Shown here piece by piece: positions 52,233-62,191 of a stretch of 64,000 bases of DNA. Below the pieces are notes generated by a model. That model searched no databases, was not told where the DNA came from, and saw nothing but the letters and a program-made list of their open reading frames with translations. Both the position numbers and the translations under genes were made by a program. The stretch's first letter is position 1; each line of letters starts with the position of its first letter. Source of the stretch: Thiocapsa roseilacustris (lineage in GTDB: Bacteria > Pseudomonadota > Gammaproteobacteria > Chromatiales > Chromatiaceae); NCBI RefSeq assembly GCF_041903755.1, contig NZ_JBBWVE010000008.1, positions 124,001 through 188,000 on the forward strand, written 5' to 3'.

Positions 52233-52805
52233 ATGACACCTGACAAACGAGCGGAATACTGGAGCGCAAATCTGCGTCTCCTGGCGATTCTGCTGACGAT
52301 CTGGTTCGTTGTCTCCTTTGGCTTCGGCATCCTGTTGGTCGAGCCACTGAATACCATCATGCTCGGCGGCTACCCGCTCGGGTTCTGGTTCGCCCAACAG
52401 GGATCCATCTACATCTTCGTCGTGCTGATCTTCTTCTATGCGGTGTCGATGAATCGGCTCGACAACAAGTTCGATGTCGGCGAGGACTCGGGAGGCGGCA
52501 CACCCTATCAGGCCGTCAGCCACGGCACCCAGCCCGAGCATGCGCAGGCGCATCCGAGCAAGGCCGCGCAGTACTGGAGCGAGAATCTGCGTCTCCTCGC
52601 CATCCTGCTGACCATTTGGTTCGTGGTGTCCTTCGGTTTCGGCATCCTGCTGGTCGAGCCCTTGAATACCATCATGCTCGGCGGCTACCCGCTCGGGTTC
52701 TGGTTCGCACAACAGGGATCCATCTACATCTTCGTGGCATTGATCTTTTTCTATGCCATCTCGATGAACAAGCTCGACAAAAAATACGACTTCGGCGAGG
52801 AATAA
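52233..52805 (+). CDS. Tandemly duplicated DUF4212 small symporter subunit
   Basis: The 190-residue product is two copies of the roughly 85-residue DUF4212 membrane protein in one chain. Each has YWSxNLRLLAILLTIWFVV, the conserved LLVEPLNTIMLGGYPLGFW and GSIYIFV with two helices. The DNA of the two copies (about 52258-52472 and 52573-52787) is largely identical, with mostly synonymous changes. DUF4212 proteins are the small partner of VC_2705-type sodium/solute symporters, and the symporter follows after 12 bases. The linker (GTPYQAVSHGTQPEHAQA) is hydrophilic. A one-copy gene is normal, so this is a fusion by duplication. Confidence 0.92.
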   Translation: MTPDKRAEYWSANLRLLAILLTIWFVVSFGFGILLVEPLNTIMLGGYPLGFWFAQQGSIYIFVVLIFFYAVSMNRLDNKFDVGEDSGGGTPYQAVSHGTQPEHAQAHPSKAAQYWSENLRLLAILLTIWFVVSFGFGILLVEPLNTIMLGGYPLGFWFAQQGSIYIFVALIFFYAISMNKLDKKYDFGEE

Positions 52806-52817
52806 GGGGCGCACTCT

Positions 52818-54623
52818 ATGACATCACTTGAGCTTTGGACTTACAGCATCGTCGGCGCGACCTTCGCGCTCTATATCGGGATCGCCGTTTGGGCCCGCGC
52901 TAAAACCACCGGGGATTTTTACGTCGCGGGCGGCGGCGTTCACCCGGTCGCCAACGGCATGGCGACGGCCGCGGATTGGATGTCGGCCGCATCCTTCATT
53001 TCAATGGCCGGCATGATCGCCTTCGGCGGTTACGGCGGATCGGTCTTTCTGATGGGCTGGACAGGCGGCTACGTGCTGCTGGCGCTCCTCTTGGCCCCTT
53101 ACCTTCGTAAATTCGGCAAGTATACGGTGCCCCAGTTCGTCGGGGATCGGTTCTATTCGCAGACCGCACGCGTGGTGGCCGTCATCTGCCTGATCCTGGC
53201 CTCGGTGACCTATGTCATCGGCCAGATGACGGGTATCGGTGTCGCCTTCTCCCGGTTCCTGGGCGTTTCCTACGATATGGGCATCTTTGTCGGCATGGGC
53301 ATTGTCGCGGTTTACGCGATCCTGGGCGGGATGAAGGGCATCACCTATACCCAGATCGCGCAGTATGTCGTCCTCATCTTCGCCTACACGGTTCCGGCGA
53401 TCTTCATCTCCATGAATCTCACCGGAAACCCGCTCCCGCAGCTCGGACTGGGAAGCGAGTATGCGCGCGACGGTGTTGCCAGCGGCATGTCCCTGCTCGC
53501 CAAGCTCGACCAGGTGGTGACCGACCTCGGGTTCAAGGAATACACCACGCAGGTGATGGGCAGCTCGCTCAACATGTTCGTCTACACCCTGTCGCTGATG
53601 ATCGGCACCGCCGGTCTCCCACATGTCATCATCCGCTTCTTCACTGTCCCCAAGGTCAAGGACGCACGCTTCTCGGCCGGCTGGGCACTGGTCTTCATCG
53701 CGCTCCTCTACACCACGGCACCGGCCGTCGGCGCCATGGCCCGCCTGAACCTGATGGATACCATCCAAATTGGTCCGGTCGGCAGCGAGACGGGCAACCT
53801 GGTCTACGACGAGCGTCCCGACTGGTTCAAACGTTGGGAGACCACCGGTCTGCTCAAGTGGGAAGACAAGAACAACGACGGTAGGATCCAGTACTACGAC
53901 GACAAGAACGAAGCGTTCGCCGCGACGGCCGAAGGGTTCGGCTGGAAGGGCAACGAGATGGTCACGGTCAACAACGACATCATGGTGTTGGCCAACCCCG
54001 AGATCGCCAATCTGCCGGCTTGGGTTATCGCCTTGGTCGTCGCCGGCGGTCTCGCGGCGGCGCTCTCGACGGCTGCGGGTTTGCTGTTGGCCATCTCCTC
54101 CTCGATCTCTCACGACCTCCTGAAAAGCGTCTTCATGCCGCAGATCTCGGAGAAGACCGAGCTCATGGCGGGACGTCTGTCGATGATCGGGGCCATTCTC
54201 CTGGCCGGTTGGCTGGGACTCAACCCACCGGGATTCGCGGCGGGGACGGTCGCACTCGCCTTCGGTCTGGCGGCCTCCTCGATCTTCCCGGTGCTGATGA
54301 TGGGGATCTTCGCGAAACGGATGAACTCGCTGGGCGCGGTTTCCGGCATGATCGCGGGCTTGAGCATTACCCTTCTGTATGTGTTCCAGCACAAAGGTAT
54401 TTTCTTCGTGCCGGGTACAAGCTTTTTGATGCCCGAGATGGGGATGGGTGCGAACTGGTTCTTCGGGATCACGCCCGAGGCATTCGGCGCCGTGGGCGCG
54501 CTGTTCAACTTCATCGTCGCCTTCGCGCTCTTCAAGTTTGCGGCACCGCCTCCGGAGCACATCCAGCACTTGGTCGAGGATGTGCGCATCCCGCGCGGCT
54601 CCGGAGTCGCGACCGGCCATTGA
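52818..54623 (+). CDS. actP: Sodium/acetate-type symporter (ActP-like, VC_2705 subfamily)
   Basis: A 601-residue SSS-family symporter with about 13 helices. It begins TSLELWTYSIVGATFALYIG; family hallmarks are FYVAGGGVHPVANGMATAADWMSAA, GYGGSVFLMGWTGGYVLL and GLPHVIIRFFTVPKVKDAR, with an acidic insert (DKNNDGRIQYYDDKNEA) that is typical of this subfamily. It follows the DUF4212 subunit, and acs is in the same cluster, so acetate or another short monocarboxylate is the likely substrate. The ATG at 52818 has an upstream GGGGCG-type site. Confidence 0.9.
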   Translation: MTSLELWTYSIVGATFALYIGIAVWARAKTTGDFYVAGGGVHPVANGMATAADWMSAASFISMAGMIAFGGYGGSVFLMGWTGGYVLLALLLAPYLRKFGKYTVPQFVGDRFYSQTARVVAVICLILASVTYVIGQMTGIGVAFSRFLGVSYDMGIFVGMGIVAVYAILGGMKGITYTQIAQYVVLIFAYTVPAIFISMNLTGNPLPQLGLGSEYARDGVASGMSLLAKLDQVVTDLGFKEYTTQVMGSSLNMFVYTLSLMIGTAGLPHVIIRFFTVPKVKDARFSAGWALVFIALLYTTAPAVGAMARLNLMDTIQIGPVGSETGNLVYDERPDWFKRWETTGLLKWEDKNNDGRIQYYDDKNEAFAATAEGFGWKGNEMVTVNNDIMVLANPEIANLPAWVIALVVAGGLAAALSTAAGLLLAISSSISHDLLKSVFMPQISEKTELMAGRLSMIGAILLAGWLGLNPPGFAAGTVALAFGLAASSIFPVLMMGIFAKRMNSLGAVSGMIAGLSITLLYVFQHKGIFFVPGTSFLMPEMGMGANWFFGITPEAFGAVGALFNFIVAFALFKFAAPPPEHIQHLVEDVRIPRGSGVATGH

Positions 54624-54721
54624 TCGAGGGCCAAGGTGCAGGCACTCGAAGCGCGATGACCGCCCGCACCTGATCGAATGCCCCGAGGCAACGACCTCGG
54701 GGCAACCTGGAGAGGTTCCAG

Positions 54722-54744
54722 CCCCGCTTCCGCGGGGTTTTTTT
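54722..54744 (+). terminator. Rho-independent terminator after the symporter gene
   Basis: CCCCGC-TTCC-GCGGGG followed by seven T residues; 100 bases after the stop. A strong candidate that would separate the symporter genes from the cNMP-CBS gene. Confidence 0.92.
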
Positions 54745-54804
54745 ATTCAGACTGTGCCTGCCGAGCCCGGCCAAGCCGTTGAGACAGACCAAGGGTACCG
54801 CGCC

Positions 54805-56670
54805 ATGAACATCGAGCTGATCGAGATCCGAGACTTCCTGGCCAGTCACCCGCCCTTCTCTCAACTGCCGCAGGACACGCTCGAACGCCTTCCCCAGCGC
54901 CTTTCGGTGCGCTACTTTCGCCGCGGGACGCCCTTCCCGCCGGAAAAAGCAGATCCGTCCTGCGTCTATCTCCTGCGCCGCGGCGCTGTGGAGCTGCGTG
55001 ACGCCAATGGCGAGCTGGTCGGCAAGCTGGCCGAGGGGGATTTGTGCGATATGCCCTGTCGGCCTACGCCCGATGGCGGTCGATTTTTCGGCAACACCTC
55101 GGAAGACACCCTCGTCTACGCCCTGCCCTGCGCCGAGTTGGCGGATCTGCGCGAGCGGCACGCCACATTCGCCGAGCATTTCGACCAATCCATCTCCAGT
55201 CGACTGCGCAAGGCGCTGGACATCATGGTGGACGCCCCGGCCGCCGGCACCGGCCTGATGACGGTACAGATCGGCAGCATGATCAACCGCACGCCGATCG
55301 TCGCGAGCCCGGAGACGAGCATCCGCGAGGCCGCACAGGTGATGTCCGAGCACCGCGTCTCCTCGCTGCTGATCATGGAAGGCGATCGGCTCGCCGGCAT
55401 GATCACCGACCGAGATCTGCGCAGCCGCTGTGTCGCCGTCGGCCTGTCGACCGACCGCCCGGTTCGGGAGATCATGACCGAGAAGCTGCAGACGGCACAG
55501 GTCGACACGCTGGGTTTCCAGGCCCTGATCACCATGACACGCCTGAATGTGCATCATCTGCCGGTATTGGACGGCGAGCGTGTCGCCGGTCTGATCTCGA
55601 CAACCGACCTCACCCGCTTTCAAAGCGCCAACGCCGTGTATCTGGTCGGCGACATCCATCGCGCGACCTCGATCGAGACCCTGGTGCAGATCAGCTCCAA
55701 GATCCCCGAGCTGCAGGTCCATCTCGTCAACGGGGGAGCGACCGCAAATCATGTCGGCCAGGCTATCAGCGCCATCACCGATGCCATCACGCAGCGCTTG
55801 ATTGCGCTGGCAGAAGCGGACTTGGGCAGCCCGCCCGTCCCCTATGCGTGGATCGTGGGGGGCTCGCAGGCGCGCCGCGAGCAGTCTTCGCACTCCGACC
55901 AAGACAACGCCCTCCTGATCGCAGACCATGCCAAAGCGGACGACGACGCCTACTTCGCGGCACTCGCCAAGATCGTCAACGACGGTCTCGATGCCTGCGG
56001 TTTCGTGTACTGCCCGGGCGATGTCATGGCCTCGAACCCGAAGTGGCGACAACCCCTGCGGATTTGGCACAAATACTTCGTCAATTGGATCCTCAAACCA
56101 GAGCCTATGTCGCTGATGCTCGCCAACGTCTTTTTCGACCTACGTGCAGTGCATGACCCGGACAATCTCTTCGCCGAGCTGCAGGAGCGCGTCCTCGAGC
56201 GCTCCAAGGCCAATCGAATCTTCATCGCCTACATGGTCGCAAATGCGCTCAAGTACCGACCACCACTAGGGTTCTTCCGCAACATCGTGCTGATCCAGGG
56301 TGGCGACCACGATCACACCTTCGATATCAAGCACAAGGGCATCGTGCCCATCGTCGACCTGGCGCGGATTTACGCACTCTCGGGCGGACTGCCGGAGACC
56401 AACACCATCGAGCGTCTGAGCTCTGCCGCGGAGCACGGGACCTTGAGCAAAGACGGAGCCGCCAACCTGACCGACGCCATCGAGCTGGTCGGAACCCTGC
56501 GGATGCGCCATCAGGCCAATCAGCTCGCTCACGGGAAGAAGGCGGATAACTTTTTGTCGCCGGACGAGCTGTCTCCCCTCGAGCGCGGACATCTCAAGGA
56601 CGCCTTTCTCCTGATCAACACGATGCAGGAGTCCCTCGGACAGCGCTATCAAGCCGGGCGCTTCGCGTAG
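54805..56670 (+). CDS. cNMP-binding, CBS-pair, DUF294 nucleotidyltransferase-like protein
   Basis: A 621-residue cytosolic regulatory protein. A cyclic-nucleotide-binding-like barrel (VYLLRRGAVELRDANGELV) is followed by two CBS domains (MINRTPIVASPETSIREAA and the second, IMTEKLQTAQVDTLGFQ), and a DUF294 nucleotidyltransferase-like core with WIVGGSQARREQSSHSDQDN, which includes a GSxxRxE-type active site. A C-terminal helical part (DUF294_C) ends LGQRYQAGRFA. It is a regular neighbour of actP/acs and may control acetate metabolism or protein uridylylation, unproven. It lies 9 bases before the exonuclease gene. Confidence 0.9.
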   Translation: MNIELIEIRDFLASHPPFSQLPQDTLERLPQRLSVRYFRRGTPFPPEKADPSCVYLLRRGAVELRDANGELVGKLAEGDLCDMPCRPTPDGGRFFGNTSEDTLVYALPCAELADLRERHATFAEHFDQSISSRLRKALDIMVDAPAAGTGLMTVQIGSMINRTPIVASPETSIREAAQVMSEHRVSSLLIMEGDRLAGMITDRDLRSRCVAVGLSTDRPVREIMTEKLQTAQVDTLGFQALITMTRLNVHHLPVLDGERVAGLISTTDLTRFQSANAVYLVGDIHRATSIETLVQISSKIPELQVHLVNGGATANHVGQAISAITDAITQRLIALAEADLGSPPVPYAWIVGGSQARREQSSHSDQDNALLIADHAKADDDAYFAALAKIVNDGLDACGFVYCPGDVMASNPKWRQPLRIWHKYFVNWILKPEPMSLMLANVFFDLRAVHDPDNLFAELQERVLERSKANRIFIAYMVANALKYRPPLGFFRNIVLIQGGDHDHTFDIKHKGIVPIVDLARIYALSGGLPETNTIERLSSAAEHGTLSKDGAANLTDAIELVGTLRMRHQANQLAHGKKADNFLSPDELSPLERGHLKDAFLLINTMQESLGQRYQAGRFA

Positions 56671-56679
56671 GCCCTGACC

Positions 56680-57357
56680 ATGTCGAGACTGCTCGATTGG
56701 CGCCGCCGCTGGCGACTGCGCCGGACCCCGCCGGGGCCTTTGCGCTCCTACCTGGAACATCCGTTTCCGCCGTCGAAAACGGACTATCGGGAGGTAGACT
56801 ATCTCGCCATCGATCTGGAAACGACCGGGCTGGACCTCGCCAACGACCTGATCCTGAGCGTCGGATATGTCTGGGTCAAAGGCGCATCCATCGACCTGTC
56901 GAGCGCCCGCCATCGGGTGGTGCGGATCGATCGCTCCATCCCCGAGGCGACGGCGATCATTCACCAGATCACGGACGACGAGTCCGCCGAAGGCAGCGAG
57001 CTTGCCGACGTCCTCGAAGAGCTTCTCGAAGTCCTGTCGGGCAAGGTCATGATTGCCCATCACGCACGCATCGAGCGCGGCTTCCTAAGCAACGCCTGCA
57101 AGCGGCTCTGGCAGCAAGGACTTCTGATGCCGGTCGTCGATACCCAAACATTGGCCTACCGAACCTTCGAGCGACGCCAGACCCCGTTTAAGGCGTCCGA
57201 TCTGCGTCTGCACGCGCTCGGCGATCGTTACAACCTGCCCCGTTACAGCGCACATAATGCGCTGAGCGATGCCCTGGCCTCGGCCGAGCTGTTCCTCGCC
57301 CAAGCGGCCTATCGAGACAACGGCGACGGCCTGCCTCTGCGGGATTTCCTGTGCTGA
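56680..57357 (+). CDS. DEDDh 3'-5' exonuclease (DnaQ-like)
   Basis: A 225-residue protein of the DnaQ/polymerase III epsilon superfamily. Exo I is LAIDLETTGLDLAND, Exo II is MIAHHARIERGFLSNAC, and Exo III is HNALSDALASAEL; the histidine five before the last Asp (HNALSD) marks DEDDh. The N-terminus is Arg-rich (MSRLLDWRRRWRLRR). It is a conserved member of the acetate cluster, where its role is not known. Nine bases separate it from the preceding gene. Confidence 0.9.
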   Translation: MSRLLDWRRRWRLRRTPPGPLRSYLEHPFPPSKTDYREVDYLAIDLETTGLDLANDLILSVGYVWVKGASIDLSSARHRVVRIDRSIPEATAIIHQITDDESAEGSELADVLEELLEVLSGKVMIAHHARIERGFLSNACKRLWQQGLLMPVVDTQTLAYRTFERRQTPFKASDLRLHALGDRYNLPRYSAHNALSDALASAELFLAQAAYRDNGDGLPLRDFLC

Positions 57358-57508
57358 AACTCGGCGCTCCCCGGGTAGGCACCGGCATATCCCGGCTGGC
57401 TGCGCCCTATTGGAGCGTTTACTATAAGGCGTTCGCTCGCGCCGGCACCAAAGACAGCCCGCAGTGCGCCGGCAACGATCACTCCACCAAGTCGAGGAGA
57501 CAACTACC

Positions 57509-59455
57509 ATGTCGGAAGAGAAGGTTTATCAGGTTCCTGCAGGCATCGCCGCGAAGGCCCATGTCAACGCCGAGCAGTACGCCGCCATGTACAAGCGGTC
57601 CATCGACGACCCGCGCGGGTTCTGGGCCGAGCAGGCCGAGACCTTTCTGACCTGGTTTAAGCCGTGGGACTCGGTCATGGACTATAGCTACCAGGCCGAA
57701 GATCTGCACATTAAGTGGTTTCAAGGCGGGAAGCTGAACGTCTCATACAACTGCCTGGACCGCCATCTGGAAACCCGCGGCGACCAGGTCGCCATCATTT
57801 GGGAGGCCGACAACCCGTCGGAAGACCGCAAGATCACCTACCGCGAGCTCCATGCCGAGGTCTGCAAGCTCTCGAACGTTCTCAAGTCACGTGGCGTGCG
57901 CAAGGGCGACCGGGTCTGTATCTATCTACCGATGATCCCGGAAGCCGCGGTCGCCATGCTCGCCTGTACCCGCGTCGGCGCGACCCACTCCATCGTCTTC
58001 GGCGGCTTCTCGCCCGACTCGCTGCGTGATCGCGTCCTCGACTCCGAGTGCCGCCTGGTGATCACCTCCGACGAGAGCGTGCGCGGCGGGCGTCACATCC
58101 CGCTGAAGAAGAATGCCGACACCGCGCTGCAGGAATGTCCAAACGTCGATACCGTCGTGGTCGTGCGTCGGACCGGCGGCGCCGTGGAGTGGACTGAAGG
58201 TCGCGACATCTGGTACGACGAAGCCCTTGCCGGCGCATCCGTGGAATGCCCACCCGAGGAGATGGACGCCGAGGATCCGTTGTTCATCCTCTACACCTCC
58301 GGCTCCACCGGCAAACCAAAGGGTGTCCTTCACACCACGGGCGGCTACCTGGTCTTCGCCGCCATGACCCATAAGTACACCTTTGACTACCAGGACGGCG
58401 AGGTGTATTGGTGCACCGCCGACGTCGGCTGGGTCACGGGTCATACCTATATCGTCTATGGCCCCTTGGCCAACGGCGCGACCTCGCTGATGTTCGAGGG
58501 CATCCCGAACTATCCGGACATGTCCCGCTTCTGGGACGTGATCGACAAGCACCAGGTCAACATCTTCTACACCGCTCCGACCGCTATCCGCTCGCTGATG
58601 CGCGCAGGCGAGGAGCCCGTGAAGAAGACCTCGCGCAAGTCGCTGCGCATCCTCGGCTCGGTCGGCGAGCCGATCAATCCGGAGGCATGGGAGTGGTACC
58701 ACCGGGTCGTCGGCGACGAGCGTTGCCCGATCGTGGATACCTGGTGGCAGACCGAGACGGGCGGCCACCTGATCACCCCGCTGCCGGGCGCGACCGCACT
58801 CAAGCCGGGTTCGGCTACCCTGCCCTTCTTCGGTGTCGTCCCTGCGTTGGTCGATCCGGCCGACGGAACCCTGATCGAGGGTCCGGGCGAGGGCGCGCTG
58901 GTCATCAGTCAGCCGTGGCCGGCGCAGATGCGCAGCGTCTACGGCGATCATGCGCGTTTCATCGACACCTACTTCAAACAGTATCCGGGTTACTACTTCA
59001 CGGGTGACGGCGCACGTCGCGACGCCGACGGCTACTACTGGATCACCGGTCGGATCGACGACGTGTTGAACGTCTCGGGTCATCGTCTGGGTACCGCTGA
59101 GATCGAGTCGGCGCTGGTGCTGCACCCGCATGTCGCCGAGGCGGCCGTCGTCGGTTACCCGCACGATCTGAAGGGGCAGGGCATCTATGCCTACGTCACA
59201 CCGATGGCCGGTGTGGAGCCGACGGACGACCTGAAGAAGGAGCTGGTCGCCATGGTGCGCGGAGAGATCGGTCCGATCGCCATCGTCGACATCATCCAAT
59301 GGGCACCAAGCCTGCCCAAGACCCGGTCGGGCAAGATCATGCGCCGAATTCTACGCAAGATCGCGGCCAACGAGATCGACTCGCTCGGCGACACCTCGAC
59401 CCTTGCCGACCCGACGGTGGTAAACGATTTGATCGAGAATCGCGTCAACAAGTAA
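57509..59455 (+). CDS. acs: Acetyl-CoA synthetase
   Basis: AMP-forming acetyl-CoA synthetase, 648 residues. The adenylate-forming core motif is LFILYTSGSTGKPKGVLHT, followed by VDTWWQTETGGHLI, YFTGDGARRDADGYYWITGR, and the acetylation-regulated lysine near the C-terminus, PKTRSGKIMRRILRK. Start: ATG at 57509 behind GAGGAGA, giving MSEEKVYQVPAG. Together with the symporter cluster it activates imported acetate. The gap to the upstream exonuclease is 151 bases, so it probably has its own promoter. Confidence 0.96.
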   Translation: MSEEKVYQVPAGIAAKAHVNAEQYAAMYKRSIDDPRGFWAEQAETFLTWFKPWDSVMDYSYQAEDLHIKWFQGGKLNVSYNCLDRHLETRGDQVAIIWEADNPSEDRKITYRELHAEVCKLSNVLKSRGVRKGDRVCIYLPMIPEAAVAMLACTRVGATHSIVFGGFSPDSLRDRVLDSECRLVITSDESVRGGRHIPLKKNADTALQECPNVDTVVVVRRTGGAVEWTEGRDIWYDEALAGASVECPPEEMDAEDPLFILYTSGSTGKPKGVLHTTGGYLVFAAMTHKYTFDYQDGEVYWCTADVGWVTGHTYIVYGPLANGATSLMFEGIPNYPDMSRFWDVIDKHQVNIFYTAPTAIRSLMRAGEEPVKKTSRKSLRILGSVGEPINPEAWEWYHRVVGDERCPIVDTWWQTETGGHLITPLPGATALKPGSATLPFFGVVPALVDPADGTLIEGPGEGALVISQPWPAQMRSVYGDHARFIDTYFKQYPGYYFTGDGARRDADGYYWITGRIDDVLNVSGHRLGTAEIESALVLHPHVAEAAVVGYPHDLKGQGIYAYVTPMAGVEPTDDLKKELVAMVRGEIGPIAIVDIIQWAPSLPKTRSGKIMRRILRKIAANEIDSLGDTSTLADPTVVNDLIENRVNK

Positions 59456-59610
59456 GGGCGCAGGGTCGGTCGCCTGCCGCGTGCGGCAGCGTCGACCGTC
59501 CAAGCGAAACGGTTCGCTGAACCGGACCACATGACCCGCGGCCATCGGACTCGACACCTGCGCGAGCGATGGCCGCGTGGCTGTGCATAGAATGTGAAAT
59601 CACGGTCACT

Positions 59611-60444
59611 ATGAGCTCAAGCTTTAGAGTCGGCGTCTTCGTCGATGCCGAGAATGTCCGCTACAACGGCGGTTTTCAGATGCGCTACGACGTGCTGCGA
59701 CGCTTCGCCGCACGTGAAGGCGGGATCCTGCAACGCCTCAACACCTACATGGCCTTCGATGCCGAGCGGGCTCGCGAGGACTTGGAGTACAGGAAGAAGG
59801 CGCAGACTTACCAGCAGATGGTGCGGGACTTCGGCTGGAAGATCACCGTGAAGCTGGTCCGGCGCTATACTGATGAGAGCGGCAACGTCACCACCAAGGC
59901 CAATGCCGATCTCGACATGGCGGTCGATGCCATGCTGCAGGCGAACAAGCTCGATCAAGTCCTGCTGGTGACGGGCGACGGCGATTTTCTTCAGGTCGTC
60001 GAGGCGCTGCAAAACACCGGTTGCCGAGTCGAGTTGATGGGCTTCAAAAACGTCTCCCGCCAACTTCAGCAACAGGTCGATGCCTACTATTCCGGATTCC
60101 TGATCCCCGACCTCTTGCCGATCTCCTACGAGCCGCGCAACGAGTGGGGCAAACCCGGATCCTGCGTGCGCGGGGTGTGCACCAAGTGGTTCACGGACAA
60201 AGGCTATGGGTTTCTGAGGATCATGGACCGCATCTCGCCGGCGCTGTGGGTGACGGATCCACGGGAGGCGGATTCTCCTTACATCAGCGTCTTTTGCCAC
60301 GTCAACGAGTTGGCCGACGATGTTACCGAAGACATGCTGATGAGCCGTGAGACGGTGCTCGAGTTCTACCTCAACGAGAGCGAGCAGAAGGACAACGGCC
60401 TGGTCGCGAGCAATGTCCGACTCGCCTTTTCAGTCAACCGCTGA
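59611..60444 (+). CDS. NYN-domain (PIN-like, LabA/DUF88) protein
   Basis: A 277-residue protein. The N-terminal NYN nuclease domain shows VGVFVDAENVRYNGGF (Asp), KANADLDMAVDAMLQAN (Asp) and LLVTGDGDFLQVVEALQNTG (Asp cluster), the acidic residues of this PIN-like family. The C-terminal 90 residues (KWFTDKGYGFLRIM, SVFCHVNELADD) resemble a cold-shock or OB nucleic-acid-binding domain. An RNase role is likely. The ATG at 59611 is chosen over an earlier one because it starts directly at the domain. It lies upstream of pilB by 20 bases, probably co-transcribed. Confidence 0.85.
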   Translation: MSSSFRVGVFVDAENVRYNGGFQMRYDVLRRFAAREGGILQRLNTYMAFDAERAREDLEYRKKAQTYQQMVRDFGWKITVKLVRRYTDESGNVTTKANADLDMAVDAMLQANKLDQVLLVTGDGDFLQVVEALQNTGCRVELMGFKNVSRQLQQQVDAYYSGFLIPDLLPISYEPRNEWGKPGSCVRGVCTKWFTDKGYGFLRIMDRISPALWVTDPREADSPYISVFCHVNELADDVTEDMLMSRETVLEFYLNESEQKDNGLVASNVRLAFSVNR

Positions 60445-60464
60445 GGTCCGACGACACACGAGCC

Positions 60465-62180
60465 ATGGCGACGGAGCAAACAGCCAAGAACACACTCTCG
60501 GGCCTCGCCTTGCGCCTGGTGCGCGACAACCTGATCTCCGAGCGTGAAGCGATCGCCGCCTACGACGATGCGGCCCGCCGACGGCAAGCCTTCGTCCCTT
60601 ATCTCGTCGAACAGAAACTGCTCGACAGTCGACGCATCGCCGTCGCGGCCTCGCATGAGTTCGGGGTGCCGCTGCTCGACCTCCATGCGCTTGATTTGCT
60701 GAACCTTCCGGTGAACCTGGTCGACGAGCGACTGGTGCGCAAACATCGTGCACTGCCGATCTTCCGGCGCGGCAACCGCCTCTTCCTGGCCCTGTCCGAT
60801 CCGACCAACGATCAGGCGCTCGAAGAGATCCGCTTCAACACCGGGCTGGCGACCGATGCGGTGCTGGTTGAAGAGGACAAGCTCAAGGCCGCGATCGAGA
60901 CCGCGATCGAGGCCCAGGACACAACCATGACCGAGCTCATGGACGCGGACCTGGACAAGCTGGAAATCGCCCCGGACGACGAGGACCAGCGCGAAGACGC
61001 CGACATCAACATTGACGAAGCACCGATCGTGCGGTACGTGAACAAGGTCTTGGTCGATGCCATCTCGGCGGGCGCCTCGGACATCCACTTCGAGCCCTAC
61101 GAGAAGTTCTTTCGTGTGCGCTTCAGACAAGACGGCATGTTGCGCGAGGTGGCGAGTCCACCCATGAATATCGCCGGACGGCTGGTCGCGCGCCTCAAGG
61201 TCATGTCGCGGATGAATATCGCCGAGCGTCGCGTCCCTCAGGATGGACGCATCAAGCTCAAGGTCAGTCGGACGCGCGACATCGACTTCCGCGTCAATAC
61301 CTTGCCGACCCTTTACGGCGAAAAGGTAGTCCTGCGGATCCTCGATTCCGCCTCGGCTCAAGTCGGCATCGAGGCCTTGGGCTTCGAGCTCGAACAGCGT
61401 AAGGCATTTTTGGAAGCCATCCACAAGCCGTACGGCATGATCCTGGTCACCGGCCCGACCGGATCCGGGAAAACGGTGTCGCTCTACACCGCGCTTAATC
61501 TCCTGAATCAACCGGACATCAATATCTCGACGGTCGAGGATCCGGTCGAGATCCAGGTTCCGGGGATCAATCAGGTCAGCATGAATCCCAAGACGGGGCT
61601 GACCTTCGCCGCAGCGCTGCGGGCGTTCCTGCGTCAGGACCCGGACATCGTCATGGTCGGCGAGATTCGCGACCTGGAGACCGCGGAAATCGCGGTCAAG
61701 GCCGCGCAGACTGGACATTTGGTGCTCTCCACGCTCCACACCAACGACGCCCCGCAGTCGCTGACCCGTCTCGCCAACATGGGCGTGGCACCCTTCAACA
61801 TTGCATCCTCCGTCCTGCTCATCATGGCGCAGCGTCTCGCGCGACGGCTCTGCCCGCAGTGCAAGGCGCCCGAGGACCTGCCGCGCGAGGTCCTGCTCCA
61901 AGAGGGCTTCAGCGCAGCGGATATCGAAGAAGGGATCGTCGTCTTCGGACCGGTGGGATGCGAGCGCTGCACCAAGGGCTACCGCGGGCGTGTCGGTATA
62001 TTCCAAGTGATGCCCATATCGGAGACGATCCGGCGGCTGATCCTCGAAGGGGGCAACTCGATGCAGCTCGCCGAGCAGGCCCATCGCGAAGGCGTCGCCG
62101 ACCTGCGTGAATCCGGTCTGCGTAAGGTCAAAGAAGGGATGACGAGCCTCGAAGAGCTCAACCGAGTCACCAAGGAGTGA
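60465..62180 (+). CDS. pilB: Type IV pilus assembly ATPase PilB
   Basis: A 571-residue traffic ATPase that powers pilus extension. The N-terminal T2SSE_N domain is followed by Walker A (LVTGPTGSGKTVSLY), the Asp box, Walker B (IVMVGEIRDLETAEIAVKAAQTGHLV) and the C-terminal tetracysteine zinc motif (RLCPQCK and GCERCTKGY). Start is ATG 60465. It overlaps or abuts pilC (the stop is at 62178-62180) and is followed by pilD, the standard order. Confidence 0.95.
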   Translation: MATEQTAKNTLSGLALRLVRDNLISEREAIAAYDDAARRRQAFVPYLVEQKLLDSRRIAVAASHEFGVPLLDLHALDLLNLPVNLVDERLVRKHRALPIFRRGNRLFLALSDPTNDQALEEIRFNTGLATDAVLVEEDKLKAAIETAIEAQDTTMTELMDADLDKLEIAPDDEDQREDADINIDEAPIVRYVNKVLVDAISAGASDIHFEPYEKFFRVRFRQDGMLREVASPPMNIAGRLVARLKVMSRMNIAERRVPQDGRIKLKVSRTRDIDFRVNTLPTLYGEKVVLRILDSASAQVGIEALGFELEQRKAFLEAIHKPYGMILVTGPTGSGKTVSLYTALNLLNQPDINISTVEDPVEIQVPGINQVSMNPKTGLTFAAALRAFLRQDPDIVMVGEIRDLETAEIAVKAAQTGHLVLSTLHTNDAPQSLTRLANMGVAPFNIASSVLLIMAQRLARRLCPQCKAPEDLPREVLLQEGFSAADIEEGIVVFGPVGCERCTKGYRGRVGIFQVMPISETIRRLILEGGNSMQLAEQAHREGVADLRESGLRKVKEGMTSLEELNRVTKE

Positions 62181-62191
62181 CGAGAACGCTC

